Shown in pieces: positions 41,414 through 51,404 of a stretch of 64,000 nt of DNA (positions within the stretch are counted from its first letter, which is position 1; every line of letters begins with the position of its first letter). Source of the stretch: Carboxylicivirga linearis (lineage in GTDB: Bacteria; Bacteroidota; Bacteroidia; Bacteroidales; Marinilabiliaceae); NCBI RefSeq assembly GCF_018271995.1, contig NZ_JAGUCO010000016.1:1-64000 (forward strand). Direction: 5' to 3'. The position numbers and the translations under genes were made by a program. The notes below the pieces were generated by a model that was not told the origin of the DNA, did not search any database, and saw only the letters and a list, made by a program, of their open reading frames with translations.

Positions 41414-44344
41414 TCAATTCTTATTATAAAAGAGATCCAGAATATCCTTCATCAATTGATCACGTTCCTGTTCTGAAATTATTGTCTCGAACGGAAAGCC
41501 TAAAACAACCGTTTTATACTCTCCCTCATACAACGTTCCTGCACTTGAATTATTCTCTTTATATCTGAATGCCGTTACCGCATTTTCTCCAACAGGCTCA
41601 ATGGCATCAGGTGCTTCCACACTATAAAAATCAGGATGATAAGCTGCATTAAAACTAAGCTCTCCTGAAAAATAAGGCATTGCAAAATTACTTGTATAAA
41701 CATCCCCGCTTTTTACGGCATGATTGGTTCGCCATTTGAACTTGAGCACATCCATTGCAAACTGAGCCGCCAACGTATCCTTTGTAAGATGAATATCAGA
41801 TCCCACATAAGCACCACTTATAAAAACGTTCTGATTATTCTGGGTCAAGCTGCTCAGCTTTGCCATAAATTCAGGCGTATATATTTGATAGCGAACCGTA
41901 TTGTTTTTGTACGACACCATTGTTTTTTCTTCTCCTAAAATGATATCAACTGCCTTATAAGCTGACGCATCATAGTAGCTTTGATTAAATGCTTCATCAC
42001 TCACCGAAACAAAGGAATAACCTGCTTTTAGAATTGATTGACCGTGTAAATAAACATTATCGAAGGAATTACCCTTGATAATCTTTCCTTCATAATCGGC
42101 ATAACTTGCTCCCCACCCAGGGCTGTCATCATCAAGCCATGGCGATTGTCGATTAAAATCGTACTGAAAACCCGTAAAAGCAATATCGTATCTATCTGGC
42201 ACTCCCTGATCATCCCACCAGGCAACACCAGCAAAATCTCCTTCATCGATAAAAGCAGGGGCACTCACCCGGTTAAAAGCATTTACCACCAATACTTTTT
42301 CAGCATCCTCTGTGGCTATACCCATTGACAATATTTCGCTTGCAAAGCTTTCTCCACCTTCATTTATGGCCGACACTTTATAGCTGATTATTTGTCCCGC
42401 ATCAGGTTCTGGAAACAGAAATGAGGTTCCGTTCACAATCACTCCGTTATCAAAACCATTATCATTAATCCGTTGATACACTTTATATTTTGTTGGTTTG
42501 GCTGATGGCTCCATAGGATCATCAACCGGCTGCCAGCTTAATTCATATCCGCTACTTGTTTCTTTTATTGCCAAATGATCAACAGGCAAAGGCTGAACCA
42601 CATAACCCCGTCCTTCCTGATAGGCCAAAAATTTAAGCATCCCTTTATAAACAGCCCGACAAACATCGAACTTGAAATTCGGATCCAAGCCGTATCGCAT
42701 ATCAGCGACATTCTGATGCGACAGTAATTCCAACAACATAGTTGGTACATTAGGACGCCACGCTTCGGAATATTGCTTATCCCAAAGGCCTCTTCGAGTC
42801 CAATCCTGATTATATAAAACGCGAATATCTTCTACAATTTGTGTTTGAATAATATCTGCCAAATCGCGACTCGCCAACTTGGATTGACCATTAGGAAATT
42901 TGCCTTCGTCACGCACCGTACTGAAAATTCCCAAAGTGCCAATAACAGAATCGTTAGGAGTTACCCCTGCATCACTGTGAAAAGCAAAAGCCAAATCAAT
43001 GGGTAGATTCAAGCCCGATACATTTTGATCACATAAGTAATTCACCCATTCACCACGGCTCATGTAATCATCTTTATAATCATTCTTTTCATCATTCAGG
43101 CTAAATACCAAAGTATCGGGCATACCGGCATATTGCATCCAATATCGGGCAGCTTCCATATATCTGGGTTTACCGGAAGTCTTTGCTGCAACAGTTGATG
43201 TTGCCTGACGAGCTACATTGCCCATACCACTTCCTAAACGAACAGCATCCAACGAAATAGTTCCTTCGCCTGAAACTTCAATAACGGCATCTTCATCTGA
43301 TTTAAAATGAAATGTGCCCAAATAAATCCAGGTTCCACCTCCCATTGTCTGGCTAACCGTATAGCTAGTTTTCCCTCCGCTATGATGAATTGTATATTGA
43401 ACCTTTTTCGAATAGTCTTCTCCCTGTTGATACGAAATATAAACGGCATAATCTCCTGTTTCAGAAACTTGTGATCGATATTCAGCCACTTTACCGTTGG
43501 CATTATTCACCAGTAAAGAAGTACCCATTTGAAAAGGATTATCACCTGCAAACAAAGTGTCTTTGTATGCAAAACCGCTTTTACAAGAAGTATCTATTCC
43601 TTCTTTTAGTTGAAATACAGAATGACCTGTGGAAAAGTCATTATCAATAATCACTTCGTTTGTTTGCAAACAACGTTCGCGAGGCAAGAAAACATTAGCA
43701 CCTGCGTTTTCAAGCATGGGCAACAGGTATGGCAACACATACGACATGGTATAAATATCTTCAACAGTTCCGTAAAGGCGAGCCCGCTGCCACTCCCATC
43801 TATTCAGTTTTTGATCGAAATGATAACCATGACTATGCCAAAGAGCTATCAAATGATCTGATAAACCTTTTGAATAATATAATTGATCTTCTCTTGTTAT
43901 AAAGTTTTCTGATTGCTTCTTTTCTGCGAATCGATTTTTATCAATCTCCTGATTAGTGCGATAAATATTGGGTATCAATTCAGATAATTCGTAGCCATTG
44001 GTATAAACTACGGTTGAATAATTCTTAAGCTTTCTCTTTTGCAAGCCAGACAAGCTATTGACAAATTTTTCAACATCATCGTTTCTCCATGGAATATATG
44101 ATAAGGTAGAATTGTAATAAAAATTTATCTGTGCAGAAGACTCGTCAATCTGAATTGAATCCAACTTAATGGCTCCCAATCCGCCCCATTCTTTCATTGG
44201 ATTCTGCCATTTTTCCATTGACTTTTTTAGTCGATGCTGCATTCTCTCGGACTTTTTATCCTGCGCATTAGACATCGAAATTAATATCAACATCAAAAAT
44301 AAAACAACCAGCTCCCTTCTTTTTATAAAACTCATGAATGCCAT
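41414..44344 (-). CDS. Secreted N-acetylmuramoyl-L-alanine amidase-like protein, multidomain
   Basis: A 976-residue exported protein with a signal peptide (1-~27, ending ISMSNAQ); the start may be ATG 44335 rather than 44344. An Amidase_3-type zinc peptidase is recognisable, split by an insertion: LIALWHSHGYHF (first His, ~residue 170), WQRARLYGTVEDIY (Glu), AFAFHSDAGV (second His) and PTMLLELLSHQNVADMRYG (catalytic Glu). The insert (~240-370) is a galactose-binding or golvesin-like beta domain (YISYQQGEDYSKKVQYTI; TWIYLGTFHF). A fibronectin type III domain follows (~590-680), and a C-terminal domain (~680-976) of the kind seen in xanthan-lyase-like proteins. It removes stem peptides from MurNAc, consistent with the salvage genes nearby. 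It is divergent from murK. Confidence 0.85.
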   Translation of the reverse strand: MAFMSFIKRRELVVLFLMLILISMSNAQDKKSERMQHRLKKSMEKWQNPMKEWGGLGAIKLDSIQIDESSAQINFYYNSTLSYIPWRNDDVEKFVNSLSGLQKRKLKNYSTVVYTNGYELSELIPNIYRTNQEIDKNRFAEKKQSENFITREDQLYYSKGLSDHLIALWHSHGYHFDQKLNRWEWQRARLYGTVEDIYTMSYVLPYLLPMLENAGANVFLPRERCLQTNEVIIDNDFSTGHSVFQLKEGIDTSCKSGFAYKDTLFAGDNPFQMGTSLLVNNANGKVAEYRSQVSETGDYAVYISYQQGEDYSKKVQYTIHHSGGKTSYTVSQTMGGGTWIYLGTFHFKSDEDAVIEVSGEGTISLDAVRLGSGMGNVARQATSTVAAKTSGKPRYMEAARYWMQYAGMPDTLVFSLNDEKNDYKDDYMSRGEWVNYLCDQNVSGLNLPIDLAFAFHSDAGVTPNDSVIGTLGIFSTVRDEGKFPNGQSKLASRDLADIIQTQIVEDIRVLYNQDWTRRGLWDKQYSEAWRPNVPTMLLELLSHQNVADMRYGLDPNFKFDVCRAVYKGMLKFLAYQEGRGYVVQPLPVDHLAIKETSSGYELSWQPVDDPMEPSAKPTKYKVYQRINDNGFDNGVIVNGTSFLFPEPDAGQIISYKVSAINEGGESFASEILSMGIATEDAEKVLVVNAFNRVSAPAFIDEGDFAGVAWWDDQGVPDRYDIAFTGFQYDFNRQSPWLDDDSPGWGASYADYEGKIIKGNSFDNVYLHGQSILKAGYSFVSVSDEAFNQSYYDASAYKAVDIILGEEKTMVSYKNNTVRYQIYTPEFMAKLSSLTQNNQNVFISGAYVGSDIHLTKDTLAAQFAMDVLKFKWRTNHAVKSGDVYTSNFAMPYFSGELSFNAAYHPDFYSVEAPDAIEPVGENAVTAFRYKENNSSAGTLYEGEYKTVVLGFPFETIISEQERDQLMKDILDLFYNKN

Positions 44345-44487
44345 TAATTCTGTTCAATTACCAAATTTAATTAACTATTGCGAGGAACAAACACAAATTT
44401 TAGGACCAGGTACTCAACTTACCCTAATTAATACCTTCATCTAATTAAAACAGCTTACTTTTACATTAATAAAACCAAAGTAGAATA

Positions 44488-45327
44488 ATGATATTAATTG
44501 CAGACAGCGGATCTACCAAAACAGAATGGCGACTTATTTCGAATGATAAATCAACAATTGAACCCTATTTTACAAAGGGAATAAATCCTTTTTACCAAAG
44601 CACAGAAGACATCGTTCAAAGTTTAGAAGAATCATCAACACTGAGAGATTTAGTACCTCAATCCATCTATTTCTATGGTGCCGGATGTGCCAATACAGAT
44701 AAAAACCAAATAGTTGAAGATGCTTTAAAATCATTTTTCAATGCGAAACAGGTTTTGATCGAAAGCGACCTGACTGGTGCAGCACGATCGTTATGTCAGA
44801 AGGAAGAAGGAATTGCCTGCATTTTGGGTACGGGATCCAATTCTTGTCATTACAATGGAGAGAAGATTACATCAAACATATCACCACTGGGTTTTATTAT
44901 TGGAGATGAAGGAAGTGGTGCTGTTCTGGGTAAAAAGTTATTGGGTGACATTTTAAAAAATCAACTACCTAAAGAATTGATCGATTTATTTTTCAGCACC
45001 TACCAAACTGATAGGGTAGAAATATTAGATCATATCTACAAAAGGCCTTTCCCGAACAGGTATCTGGCTCAATACACAAAGTTTTTGTCGCAAAACATCA
45101 GAAATGATGAATTACAGAACTTGGTCATCCAATCTTTTAAAGAGTTTATACAGCGAAACCTATTGCAATACAATAATATTGCACAGCTTCCCATTCATTT
45201 TACCGGAAGCATTGCCTTTTATTTTAAAGAACAGTTGAAAGATGCTCTTTCAAGTTTCAATTTAAAGCCTGGTACTATTTGTCAATCTCCCATGGAAGGT
45301 TTGATTCGCTATCATCTAGAAAGATAA
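44488..45327 (+). CDS. murK: BadF/BadG-type sugar kinase, probable MurNAc (or GlcNAc) kinase
   Basis: A 279-residue kinase of the ASKHA fold. ILIADSGSTKTEWRLI is the phosphate-1 loop, YFYGAGCANTDKN and SDLTGAARSLCQ contain the catalytic Asp, and ACILGTGSNSCHYNGEKI is the phosphate-2 loop; GDEGSGAVLGKKLL and HFTGSIAFYF follow. Members phosphorylate N-acetylglucosamine or, as in Clostridium and Tannerella MurK, MurNAc at the 6-hydroxyl. It is separated from murQ by only 3 bases, so the product is likely MurNAc-6-phosphate, the MurQ substrate. That is the reason for the symbol; GlcNAc kinase activity is possible too. Confidence 0.82.
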   Translation: MILIADSGSTKTEWRLISNDKSTIEPYFTKGINPFYQSTEDIVQSLEESSTLRDLVPQSIYFYGAGCANTDKNQIVEDALKSFFNAKQVLIESDLTGAARSLCQKEEGIACILGTGSNSCHYNGEKITSNISPLGFIIGDEGSGAVLGKKLLGDILKNQLPKELIDLFFSTYQTDRVEILDHIYKRPFPNRYLAQYTKFLSQNIRNDELQNLVIQSFKEFIQRNLLQYNNIAQLPIHFTGSIAFYFKEQLKDALSSFNLKPGTICQSPMEGLIRYHLER

Positions 45328-45330
45328 AGA

Positions 45331-46155
45331 ATGAAAAAAAAGGATAATCCCATTAATATCACCGAATCTTCATCGCATTACAATCATCTTGAAAAAATGT
45401 CGGTTGAAGAGTTATTAACAAATATAAATAATGAAGATGCAAGCGTTCATCTGGCTGTTCAAAAGGCGCTTCCTCAAATAATTGCTCTGACTGAACAAAT
45501 TGTTGAACGAATGAGGAGAGGTGGTCGAGTATTTTACTTGGGAGCCGGCACCAGTGGACGTTTGGGAGTACTGGACGCATCTGAACTACCACCCACATTC
45601 GGAGTTCCTGACAATATGGTAATTGGACTGATTGCCGGTGGTGACACCGCCTTACGAAAGGCTGTAGAATCAGCTGAAGATGATACAGAAATGGCATGGA
45701 AGAAACTTTGCGAATACAAGGTGGATGAGTTGGATACCGTTATTGGCATTGCTGCCTCCGGTACCACGCCTTATGTTATTGGCGGTATTGAACAAGCACG
45801 CCAACATGGATTATTAACAGGATGCATTACCTGTAACCCCAACAGTCAAGTAGCTGAAGTTGCAGAATTCGCTATTGAAGCCATTGTTGGACCTGAGTTT
45901 GTGACCGGAAGTACCCGAATGAAAGCCGGAACTGCTCAGAAGATGATTTTAAATATGATGACTACTACCATTATGATTCAGTTAGGACGTGTAAAAGACA
46001 ACCAGATGGTGAACATGCAATTAACCAACAACAAACTGATTGACAGGGGAACCCGAATGATTATTGAAGCATTAAGAATTTCTTATAGTGAAGCCAAATC
46101 CCTTCTTTTAAAACATGGATCGGTGAAAAAGGTTATTGACAATTATAAGCAATAG
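45331..46155 (+). CDS. murQ: N-acetylmuramic acid 6-phosphate etherase
   Basis: A 274-residue SIS-domain enzyme that splits the lactyl ether of MurNAc-6-phosphate to give GlcNAc-6-phosphate and D-lactate in the cytoplasm. Diagnostic segments: ITESSSHYNHLEKMSVEELL, VFYLGAGTSGRLGVLDASELPPTFG, GLIAGGDTALRKAVESAEDD (the Glu in this area is catalytic), GIAASGTTPYVIGGIEQARQ and GPEFVTGSTRMKAGTAQKMILNM. Slightly shorter than E. coli MurQ (298) because of a short C-terminus. Co-transcribed with the kinase upstream. With AnmK at 63249 it completes recycling of MurNAc and anhydro-MurNAc. Confidence 0.95.
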   Translation: MKKKDNPINITESSSHYNHLEKMSVEELLTNINNEDASVHLAVQKALPQIIALTEQIVERMRRGGRVFYLGAGTSGRLGVLDASELPPTFGVPDNMVIGLIAGGDTALRKAVESAEDDTEMAWKKLCEYKVDELDTVIGIAASGTTPYVIGGIEQARQHGLLTGCITCNPNSQVAEVAEFAIEAIVGPEFVTGSTRMKAGTAQKMILNMMTTTIMIQLGRVKDNQMVNMQLTNNKLIDRGTRMIIEALRISYSEAKSLLLKHGSVKKVIDNYKQ

Positions 46156-46167
46156 TTTTTCAATAAA

Positions 46168-46204
46168 CAGTAATAAAAAAAGCGGCTCGAATGAGCCGCT
46201 TTTA
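46168..46204. terminator. Bidirectional terminator between murQ and the LamG gene
   Basis: Hairpin AAGCGGCTC-GAAT-GAGCCGCTT with A7 before and T run after, between convergent genes, so it can serve both strands. Confidence 0.9.
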
Positions 46205-46222
46205 CATTTTAGCTAACTAAGG

Positions 46223-49200
46223 CTATTTTTTAATTACTTTAAATAGCTCTGTTTCTCCATCTACATCCACTTTCAGAATGTACATTCCTCTATTTTCAAT
46301 TGAAATAACTTCGCGTTTATTATTTGTTTCAACTTGTGTCACAAGTCTTCCTGAAAGATCAAATACAGTAATGATAGAAGATTGACCATTTACTTCAACA
46401 GTGAACTCACCTGAAGAAATTGTTGGGTAAACCTTTACATTACTTTCTTTAACTCCATTACCAATTCCAGTTGCTATTTCAAACTCAATTGAATAAGTAA
46501 GTTGAGTAGACCCATCAGATGCTGTAACAACCACTGTTCCAATTCCAGGGATTGCATCAGGAGCATTCACAACATATGTTGCACCCGCTACTTTTACAGT
46601 ACCATCAATCACAGGTGTTGATCCCTCATCAACTGCAATTGTATAACTAATGTTTACAGGATTAAATCCTTCAATGGTAGTTCCATTAATTGTTAAGTCA
46701 CTTAATGTAGCATCCGTTGTGGCATCTTCTTCCGGTAAATTCTGAGCTCTGCTTAGGATAGTAGCCTCATCCATTTCACCTGAGTATATATTAAACTCAT
46801 ATACAGATCCTAACCAAGTTGGATCAGGATATCCACCCTTACAAATCCATGCATTTTCGGTACTTAAGTCATTAATATAATAATCTTCATGAATAGCTAT
46901 TTTAGGAACAGCTTGTCCATTAATATACAGTGATATTGAATCATTTGTTAGAGTAGTAACATAATGATAAATCTCACCATCTGAGGCTTCCGGAACAGTT
47001 TGTACACTGTTTGCTCCTTGCCACTCATCAATAACAGCTCTGGTTACATTATCATTATTCTGTACTGAAACCCAATAAGATTTATATCCACTTAATCCGC
47101 CAAAATAACTTAACATTGACCAACCGTCATTAGCACCTGCTTTAACATATGCTTCCATTGTGATTGAAGGATACGTATTGATAGCTATTTCTTCGGCTGG
47201 TAAAGTAATATAACCACCGTCACCATCACTTACAAACATACCATTGTCGACATAACCATCCATTGCTACACCATCAGCACTTCCTTGCATATCTCTAACT
47301 GAACCATCCTCAAATGTGTATGAATGCTTCAACGTCAACTCTGTATCTTGCACATAATGTATAACATACTCTGTGAAATAAGCAGGATCAGCTCCGGATA
47401 CCTTAATAATGAAATCACCAGCAGTTTCGGTTACTTCCACATTGCCAGCTCCACTAATCAATGAATTTTCATCAATTGGAATAGCATTAATGTCAATTGT
47501 TGATGCTGCCTTTGGAGTTGTCATATAGTATTCAGTCAAGAAACTATCAAAAGCAGGCTTAAGTGTTGCCTGATCGCAAGTTAATGAACTTAAATGTGTT
47601 TCGTAAGGATCAACCACATCGTTTGGCAACTTAATATTCCAGGTTGTATTGCCTTGGTTAATTGGAAGGTCGGAGAAAATACCATCACCTGGATTAGGAT
47701 CCCATGCACCAACATATTTCTTAACATCCTGACTGGCTCTGGCTACTGTTAATATCTTAAATCTTCCTGGCTCAAATTCTTTAATTCCAAACCTACAACT
47801 ATCTAAATCATTTGTTAAAGTCGGAGTCATAACCATATCCCATTCCGAAACTGAGATTGGAGTAAGTGTTAAGTATTGACTCTCTCCATTCTTTAAATAG
47901 TATTGACCATCAACTCCACTATCTTCTAACTGGAATAACTGAGCTGTGTTACCCACTGTCGCGTTTTGTTGATTAATATAACTATCAGGTTGTCCTTCTA
48001 ATACTAATCCTGATTCTTCATTTACGATATAAAAATCCTGACCTGTTCTTATATCTGAAGTTGAGATACTTAGATTATAGTCTTTTTCATTTAATCCATC
48101 TTCAGAAACAACATGTATGGTTGCTGATCCAACACCATCAGTCAACTGAACTTCTCCATTACCTGTAACCACAGCATTAGAACCCATTGCAATTCCTTCA
48201 ATGGTAACTGATGTAACGCCATAATCAGCAATTAAATAATAACCTGTTGTATCAGGATGGAATTCTGAACCAAGAGAACCATTTGTAACAACTATATCAG
48301 AAAGTCTATCGGATGTTTTTTCATCATAATGGTAAATTGAAACATAGTATGATTTTGTGGTTGTTCCATCTAAGGCTGTAACTTCTATTTCTAAATCAAT
48401 TCCATCAGGACCAAATGTAACAATGTCATTTTCATCTCCTACAGGATTACCCTGACCATCATAAATCACATATGAAGAAACTTCAGTGTCTTTAATAATA
48501 TTAAGTTGAGTTTCTGTCTGACCAAATGGAACATACAAATCGTAGTAAATTTCATCTGTACTAAAAGCAGGAGCTAAATCACCTGGGTTTGCAGATAAGT
48601 CCGCTAAATTAGAATTTACATAGTCTTCACCAACAAAATTCACATAATTACTATATACGGTTGCTTCATCCATCTCACCTTCATAGATGTTAAACTCTAA
48701 AATAGATCCATTATAATTTGGATCATTCCAACCGTCAACTCCTCGGAAAAGATTGGCAACATCGGTACCAATAGTAGAAATATAATCAGCATCACCTGTT
48801 GCTGTTTCAACTAATAATGCTCCATCAAGATAATAAACCAGTCTAGTGCCGGTAAGTACACCAACAACATGATGCATTTTTCCATCATCCAGTTCATTAC
48901 CTACACTATAGGCTGCAATACTTGAGGAAGTATTATTCGTTTCAAATTTAGATTCATCATTTGGCTGTCTGGTAGGTTGAAACCATAAACATCCATTACC
49001 TGGAGTTGATGTTCCAAAATAAGCCAACATAGTATAATCATCCACATTTTCGGCATTCCCAGCTTCAATCATAAACTCTACAGTAAGGGACGAATAGGTA
49101 TTTAGAGCAAGAGATGCTCCATCAAAAGAAATCCATCCATCAGTGTTTACTGTAGCACCTGATACTGTACACTTACCATCCGCTATGGAAATGTTATCTC

Positions 49201-49372
49201 CTCCAATTACTCCATTTAATGTACCGGTTTGGTCAAAAACATTTGTATCATCATACGTACCATCCTCAAAGGTATATGAATGCATTAATGTTTGACTGTT
49301 TATTGTTGACAATCCAACAAAGACCATCAACAATAAGATAGTTCCTTTAAAAAGTAAACTTCTTTTTTTCAT
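46223..49372 (-). CDS. Secreted lectin-like protein: two LamG domains, beta-trefoil-like and cadherin-like domains, T9SS sorting
   Basis: A 1,049-residue exported protein. The signal peptide (1-~26) is followed by a LamG/concanavalin-like domain (~28-245; LMHSYTFEDGTYDD, MHHVVGVLTGTRLVYYLDG), two cadherin-like beta domains (~255-440), a ricin-type beta-trefoil-like stretch (~445-595; DFYIVNEESGLVLEGQ, YYLKNGESQYLTL), a further beta segment, a second LamG domain (~680-885), another cadherin-like domain (ATLSDLTINGTTIEGFNPV) and a C-terminal type IX sorting domain (VKVYPTISSGEFTVEV to GETELFKVIKK). I see no catalytic domain. It follows the SusCD pair on the same strand, behind a terminator, and probably presents glycan-binding modules at the cell surface or in secreted form. 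Confidence 0.82.
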   Translation of the reverse strand: MKKRSLLFKGTILLLMVFVGLSTINSQTLMHSYTFEDGTYDDTNVFDQTGTLNGVIGGDNISIADGKCTVSGATVNTDGWISFDGASLALNTYSSLTVEFMIEAGNAENVDDYTMLAYFGTSTPGNGCLWFQPTRQPNDESKFETNNTSSSIAAYSVGNELDDGKMHHVVGVLTGTRLVYYLDGALLVETATGDADYISTIGTDVANLFRGVDGWNDPNYNGSILEFNIYEGEMDEATVYSNYVNFVGEDYVNSNLADLSANPGDLAPAFSTDEIYYDLYVPFGQTETQLNIIKDTEVSSYVIYDGQGNPVGDENDIVTFGPDGIDLEIEVTALDGTTTKSYYVSIYHYDEKTSDRLSDIVVTNGSLGSEFHPDTTGYYLIADYGVTSVTIEGIAMGSNAVVTGNGEVQLTDGVGSATIHVVSEDGLNEKDYNLSISTSDIRTGQDFYIVNEESGLVLEGQPDSYINQQNATVGNTAQLFQLEDSGVDGQYYLKNGESQYLTLTPISVSEWDMVMTPTLTNDLDSCRFGIKEFEPGRFKILTVARASQDVKKYVGAWDPNPGDGIFSDLPINQGNTTWNIKLPNDVVDPYETHLSSLTCDQATLKPAFDSFLTEYYMTTPKAASTIDINAIPIDENSLISGAGNVEVTETAGDFIIKVSGADPAYFTEYVIHYVQDTELTLKHSYTFEDGSVRDMQGSADGVAMDGYVDNGMFVSDGDGGYITLPAEEIAINTYPSITMEAYVKAGANDGWSMLSYFGGLSGYKSYWVSVQNNDNVTRAVIDEWQGANSVQTVPEASDGEIYHYVTTLTNDSISLYINGQAVPKIAIHEDYYINDLSTENAWICKGGYPDPTWLGSVYEFNIYSGEMDEATILSRAQNLPEEDATTDATLSDLTINGTTIEGFNPVNISYTIAVDEGSTPVIDGTVKVAGATYVVNAPDAIPGIGTVVVTASDGSTQLTYSIEFEIATGIGNGVKESNVKVYPTISSGEFTVEVNGQSSIITVFDLSGRLVTQVETNNKREVISIENRGMYILKVDVDGETELFKVIKK

Positions 49373-49593
49373 AACAACTTGATTAAATTAAACTAGAATT
49401 AATAAATCGAAATTAGTTTTAAATAATGTTACACATGATCTGTATATCGTCAATAAGGAATCACAAATTCGCCAGAACATTGAAGAAATCACATCAATTA
49501 GTTGATCCTATTATGCGATCAGCCACTCTATCCAACTAGTATTTAATTAATTACAAATATCACAAATCATTCATCTGTTTTCAGACTGGTAAT

Positions 49594-49624
49594 AAAAAAA
49601 GGCTGTCGTGATAGGACAGCCTTT
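49594..49624 (-). terminator. Terminator of the SusCD operon
   Basis: On the minus strand a hairpin AAGGCTGTCC-TATCAC-GACAGCCTT is followed by T7. It lies 27 bases after the susD-like stop and separates the pair from the LamG gene. The remaining spacer up to 49372 (about 220 bases) is AT-rich and holds the LamG gene's upstream region; no clear -7 element is seen. Confidence 0.85.
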
Positions 49625-49650
49625 GAGTTCATTTTACTTTTTTTTGAGGA

Positions 49651-51393
49651 CTATTTTTCTCTTCCGGTCCACCAAACAGGTGTATCATGATCATTTTTAT
49701 GGGCAACTTCTGCAAAATTATCCGGATTGGTTGTTTCCTCGTCACTTGGATAATAGAAACGCTCCATCCAAACAAATATATTGGAGGTAGGTGTTAGTAT
49801 ACCGTAATCTTTCTGTAATCTACGGGTCTCACTCCATATCTCCCAATAGTTTAAGATATTCAAATGCGCCATTTTCTGATAAAAGATTTCCTTGATCTTA
49901 TCTTCATCGCTCATTGCCATAAAAGCAGCCACCTTATTATCTAAAAATGCATCAATTACTGTTGCCTCTGGTTTTGTTGGCTTTGAACCATCCATAATGG
50001 CAACCGGAATGGCAGGCGTTGATGTTTCATTAAATGTATTACTTGCGTTTACATTGTAATACCAGTCAATAGATTGAGATATGGCTGTTCGATATTCTGT
50101 TGCTACATCAATTGAACCTGCTACATCCGCAAATCGAATAGCTGCTTCAGCCAAAAGAAGATGTGTTTCTGTTGGACTAAACGCAGGGTATTCCATATCA
50201 AAATTAAAGTAAGTCATTTTGTTATAAAAAGAGAAGTATGGCTCCAGGTGATCGTCATAAGCCCAGTTTTTGGCAATATCTATTCGTTCCTGATCGTACC
50301 CCAGAGCCTCCATATCAACTTGAATCGAATCAAATTGGTTAGGACCCCAACTTGGGCATCCTACATAATCGCCAAACTGATTGGGTTGAAACATCACGTA
50401 CATACGCGGATCAACTTGGTCTTGGGGAGTATCGGGACCTGTATATCCCAAAATATCCTGAACAATAAAACGTGGTGCATGAAAGTTATACCACATTTCC
50501 GACATTGCTCTTGGCCAGTACCATTCCATAACATGGGCATAATCTGTTTCTGCCAAACCAATAAAATCATTCGGTTCGCTAACTACAGGTAAGTCATTAC
50601 TGATAATATCTGAAATAATTGCTTTTGCTTCATTGGGTGACACAATAGACATACGCATAGCCATTCTTAAACGCATTGAATTGGCAAACTTTCTCCATTG
50701 CTCAACATTACCATTATTTAGTATGTCGTGTGTTAAAAACTTCTCATGAGCCACTGAGCTATTTAACTCATATCCATCTAACGCATCTTGTATTTCATCT
50801 AATGATTCCAACAATGTTGTATAAATATATTCCTGGGTATCGTACTTAGCCCAGAATTGCTTTTGATAAGCTCCATTTGCCTCACTGAATGGCACATCAT
50901 CATATATATCTGTTAAACGTTGAAACATATATGCTTTTACAATATTTATACAATGAACATATATTGAATAATCCTCTTTTTCTTCTTCAGGAAGATTATT
51001 CAGAAGCAGATTCATTACCGGAATATTCTTATTAAAATCGATATAAGTCTTATTAAATTGCGTATTACGCAAGGTTGCTCCAGACCAACCTGTCCAAAGA
51101 GTATATGAGTTGGGCTCCATACCATTAAAACCCGCATAAGGAAAAGTTCCCAAACCAAACAAGCGGTTAAAAGCTCTTGATTGATGGTATCCAGGGCCGT
51201 ACTCTAGTCGGAATAACTCTGTAGGTTGTAAAGCACCTGTGAAAAGCATTGCAAAATCAGCTTGCGTAACTTTATCCGGATCATAAAATTCTTTCTCTAA
51301 TTCATCTTCGCAAGATGAAAATCCAATTGACATGCCTATTACAAAGAGAAGACTGACTATTTGAAATAGGTATTTTATATTATTCTTTTTCAT
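49651..51393 (-). CDS. SusD/RagB-like outer membrane lipoprotein
   Basis: A 580-residue glycan-binding lipoprotein. The start is placed at ATG 51393 (MKKNNIKYLFQIV); an upstream ATG at 51402 would add three residues. The signal peptide ends in the lipobox FSSC, followed by EDELEKE, an acidic surface-export type signal. The helical TPR-like scaffold of the SusD_2-type subfamily is recognisable: AMLFTGALQPTELFRLEYG, AYMFQRLTDIYDDVPFSEA, WRKFANSMRLRMAMRMSIV, FSPTETHLLLAEAAIRF and MSDEDKIKEIFYQKMAHLN...NYWEIWSETRRLQ. It caps the SusC channel encoded 11 bases upstream. The subfamily matches proteins found with diverse glycans; the substrate cannot be read from sequence. Confidence 0.93.
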   Translation of the reverse strand: MKKNNIKYLFQIVSLLFVIGMSIGFSSCEDELEKEFYDPDKVTQADFAMLFTGALQPTELFRLEYGPGYHQSRAFNRLFGLGTFPYAGFNGMEPNSYTLWTGWSGATLRNTQFNKTYIDFNKNIPVMNLLLNNLPEEEKEDYSIYVHCINIVKAYMFQRLTDIYDDVPFSEANGAYQKQFWAKYDTQEYIYTTLLESLDEIQDALDGYELNSSVAHEKFLTHDILNNGNVEQWRKFANSMRLRMAMRMSIVSPNEAKAIISDIISNDLPVVSEPNDFIGLAETDYAHVMEWYWPRAMSEMWYNFHAPRFIVQDILGYTGPDTPQDQVDPRMYVMFQPNQFGDYVGCPSWGPNQFDSIQVDMEALGYDQERIDIAKNWAYDDHLEPYFSFYNKMTYFNFDMEYPAFSPTETHLLLAEAAIRFADVAGSIDVATEYRTAISQSIDWYYNVNASNTFNETSTPAIPVAIMDGSKPTKPEATVIDAFLDNKVAAFMAMSDEDKIKEIFYQKMAHLNILNYWEIWSETRRLQKDYGILTPTSNIFVWMERFYYPSDEETTNPDNFAEVAHKNDHDTPVWWTGREK

Positions 51394-51404
51394 GATTAAC
51401 ATTT

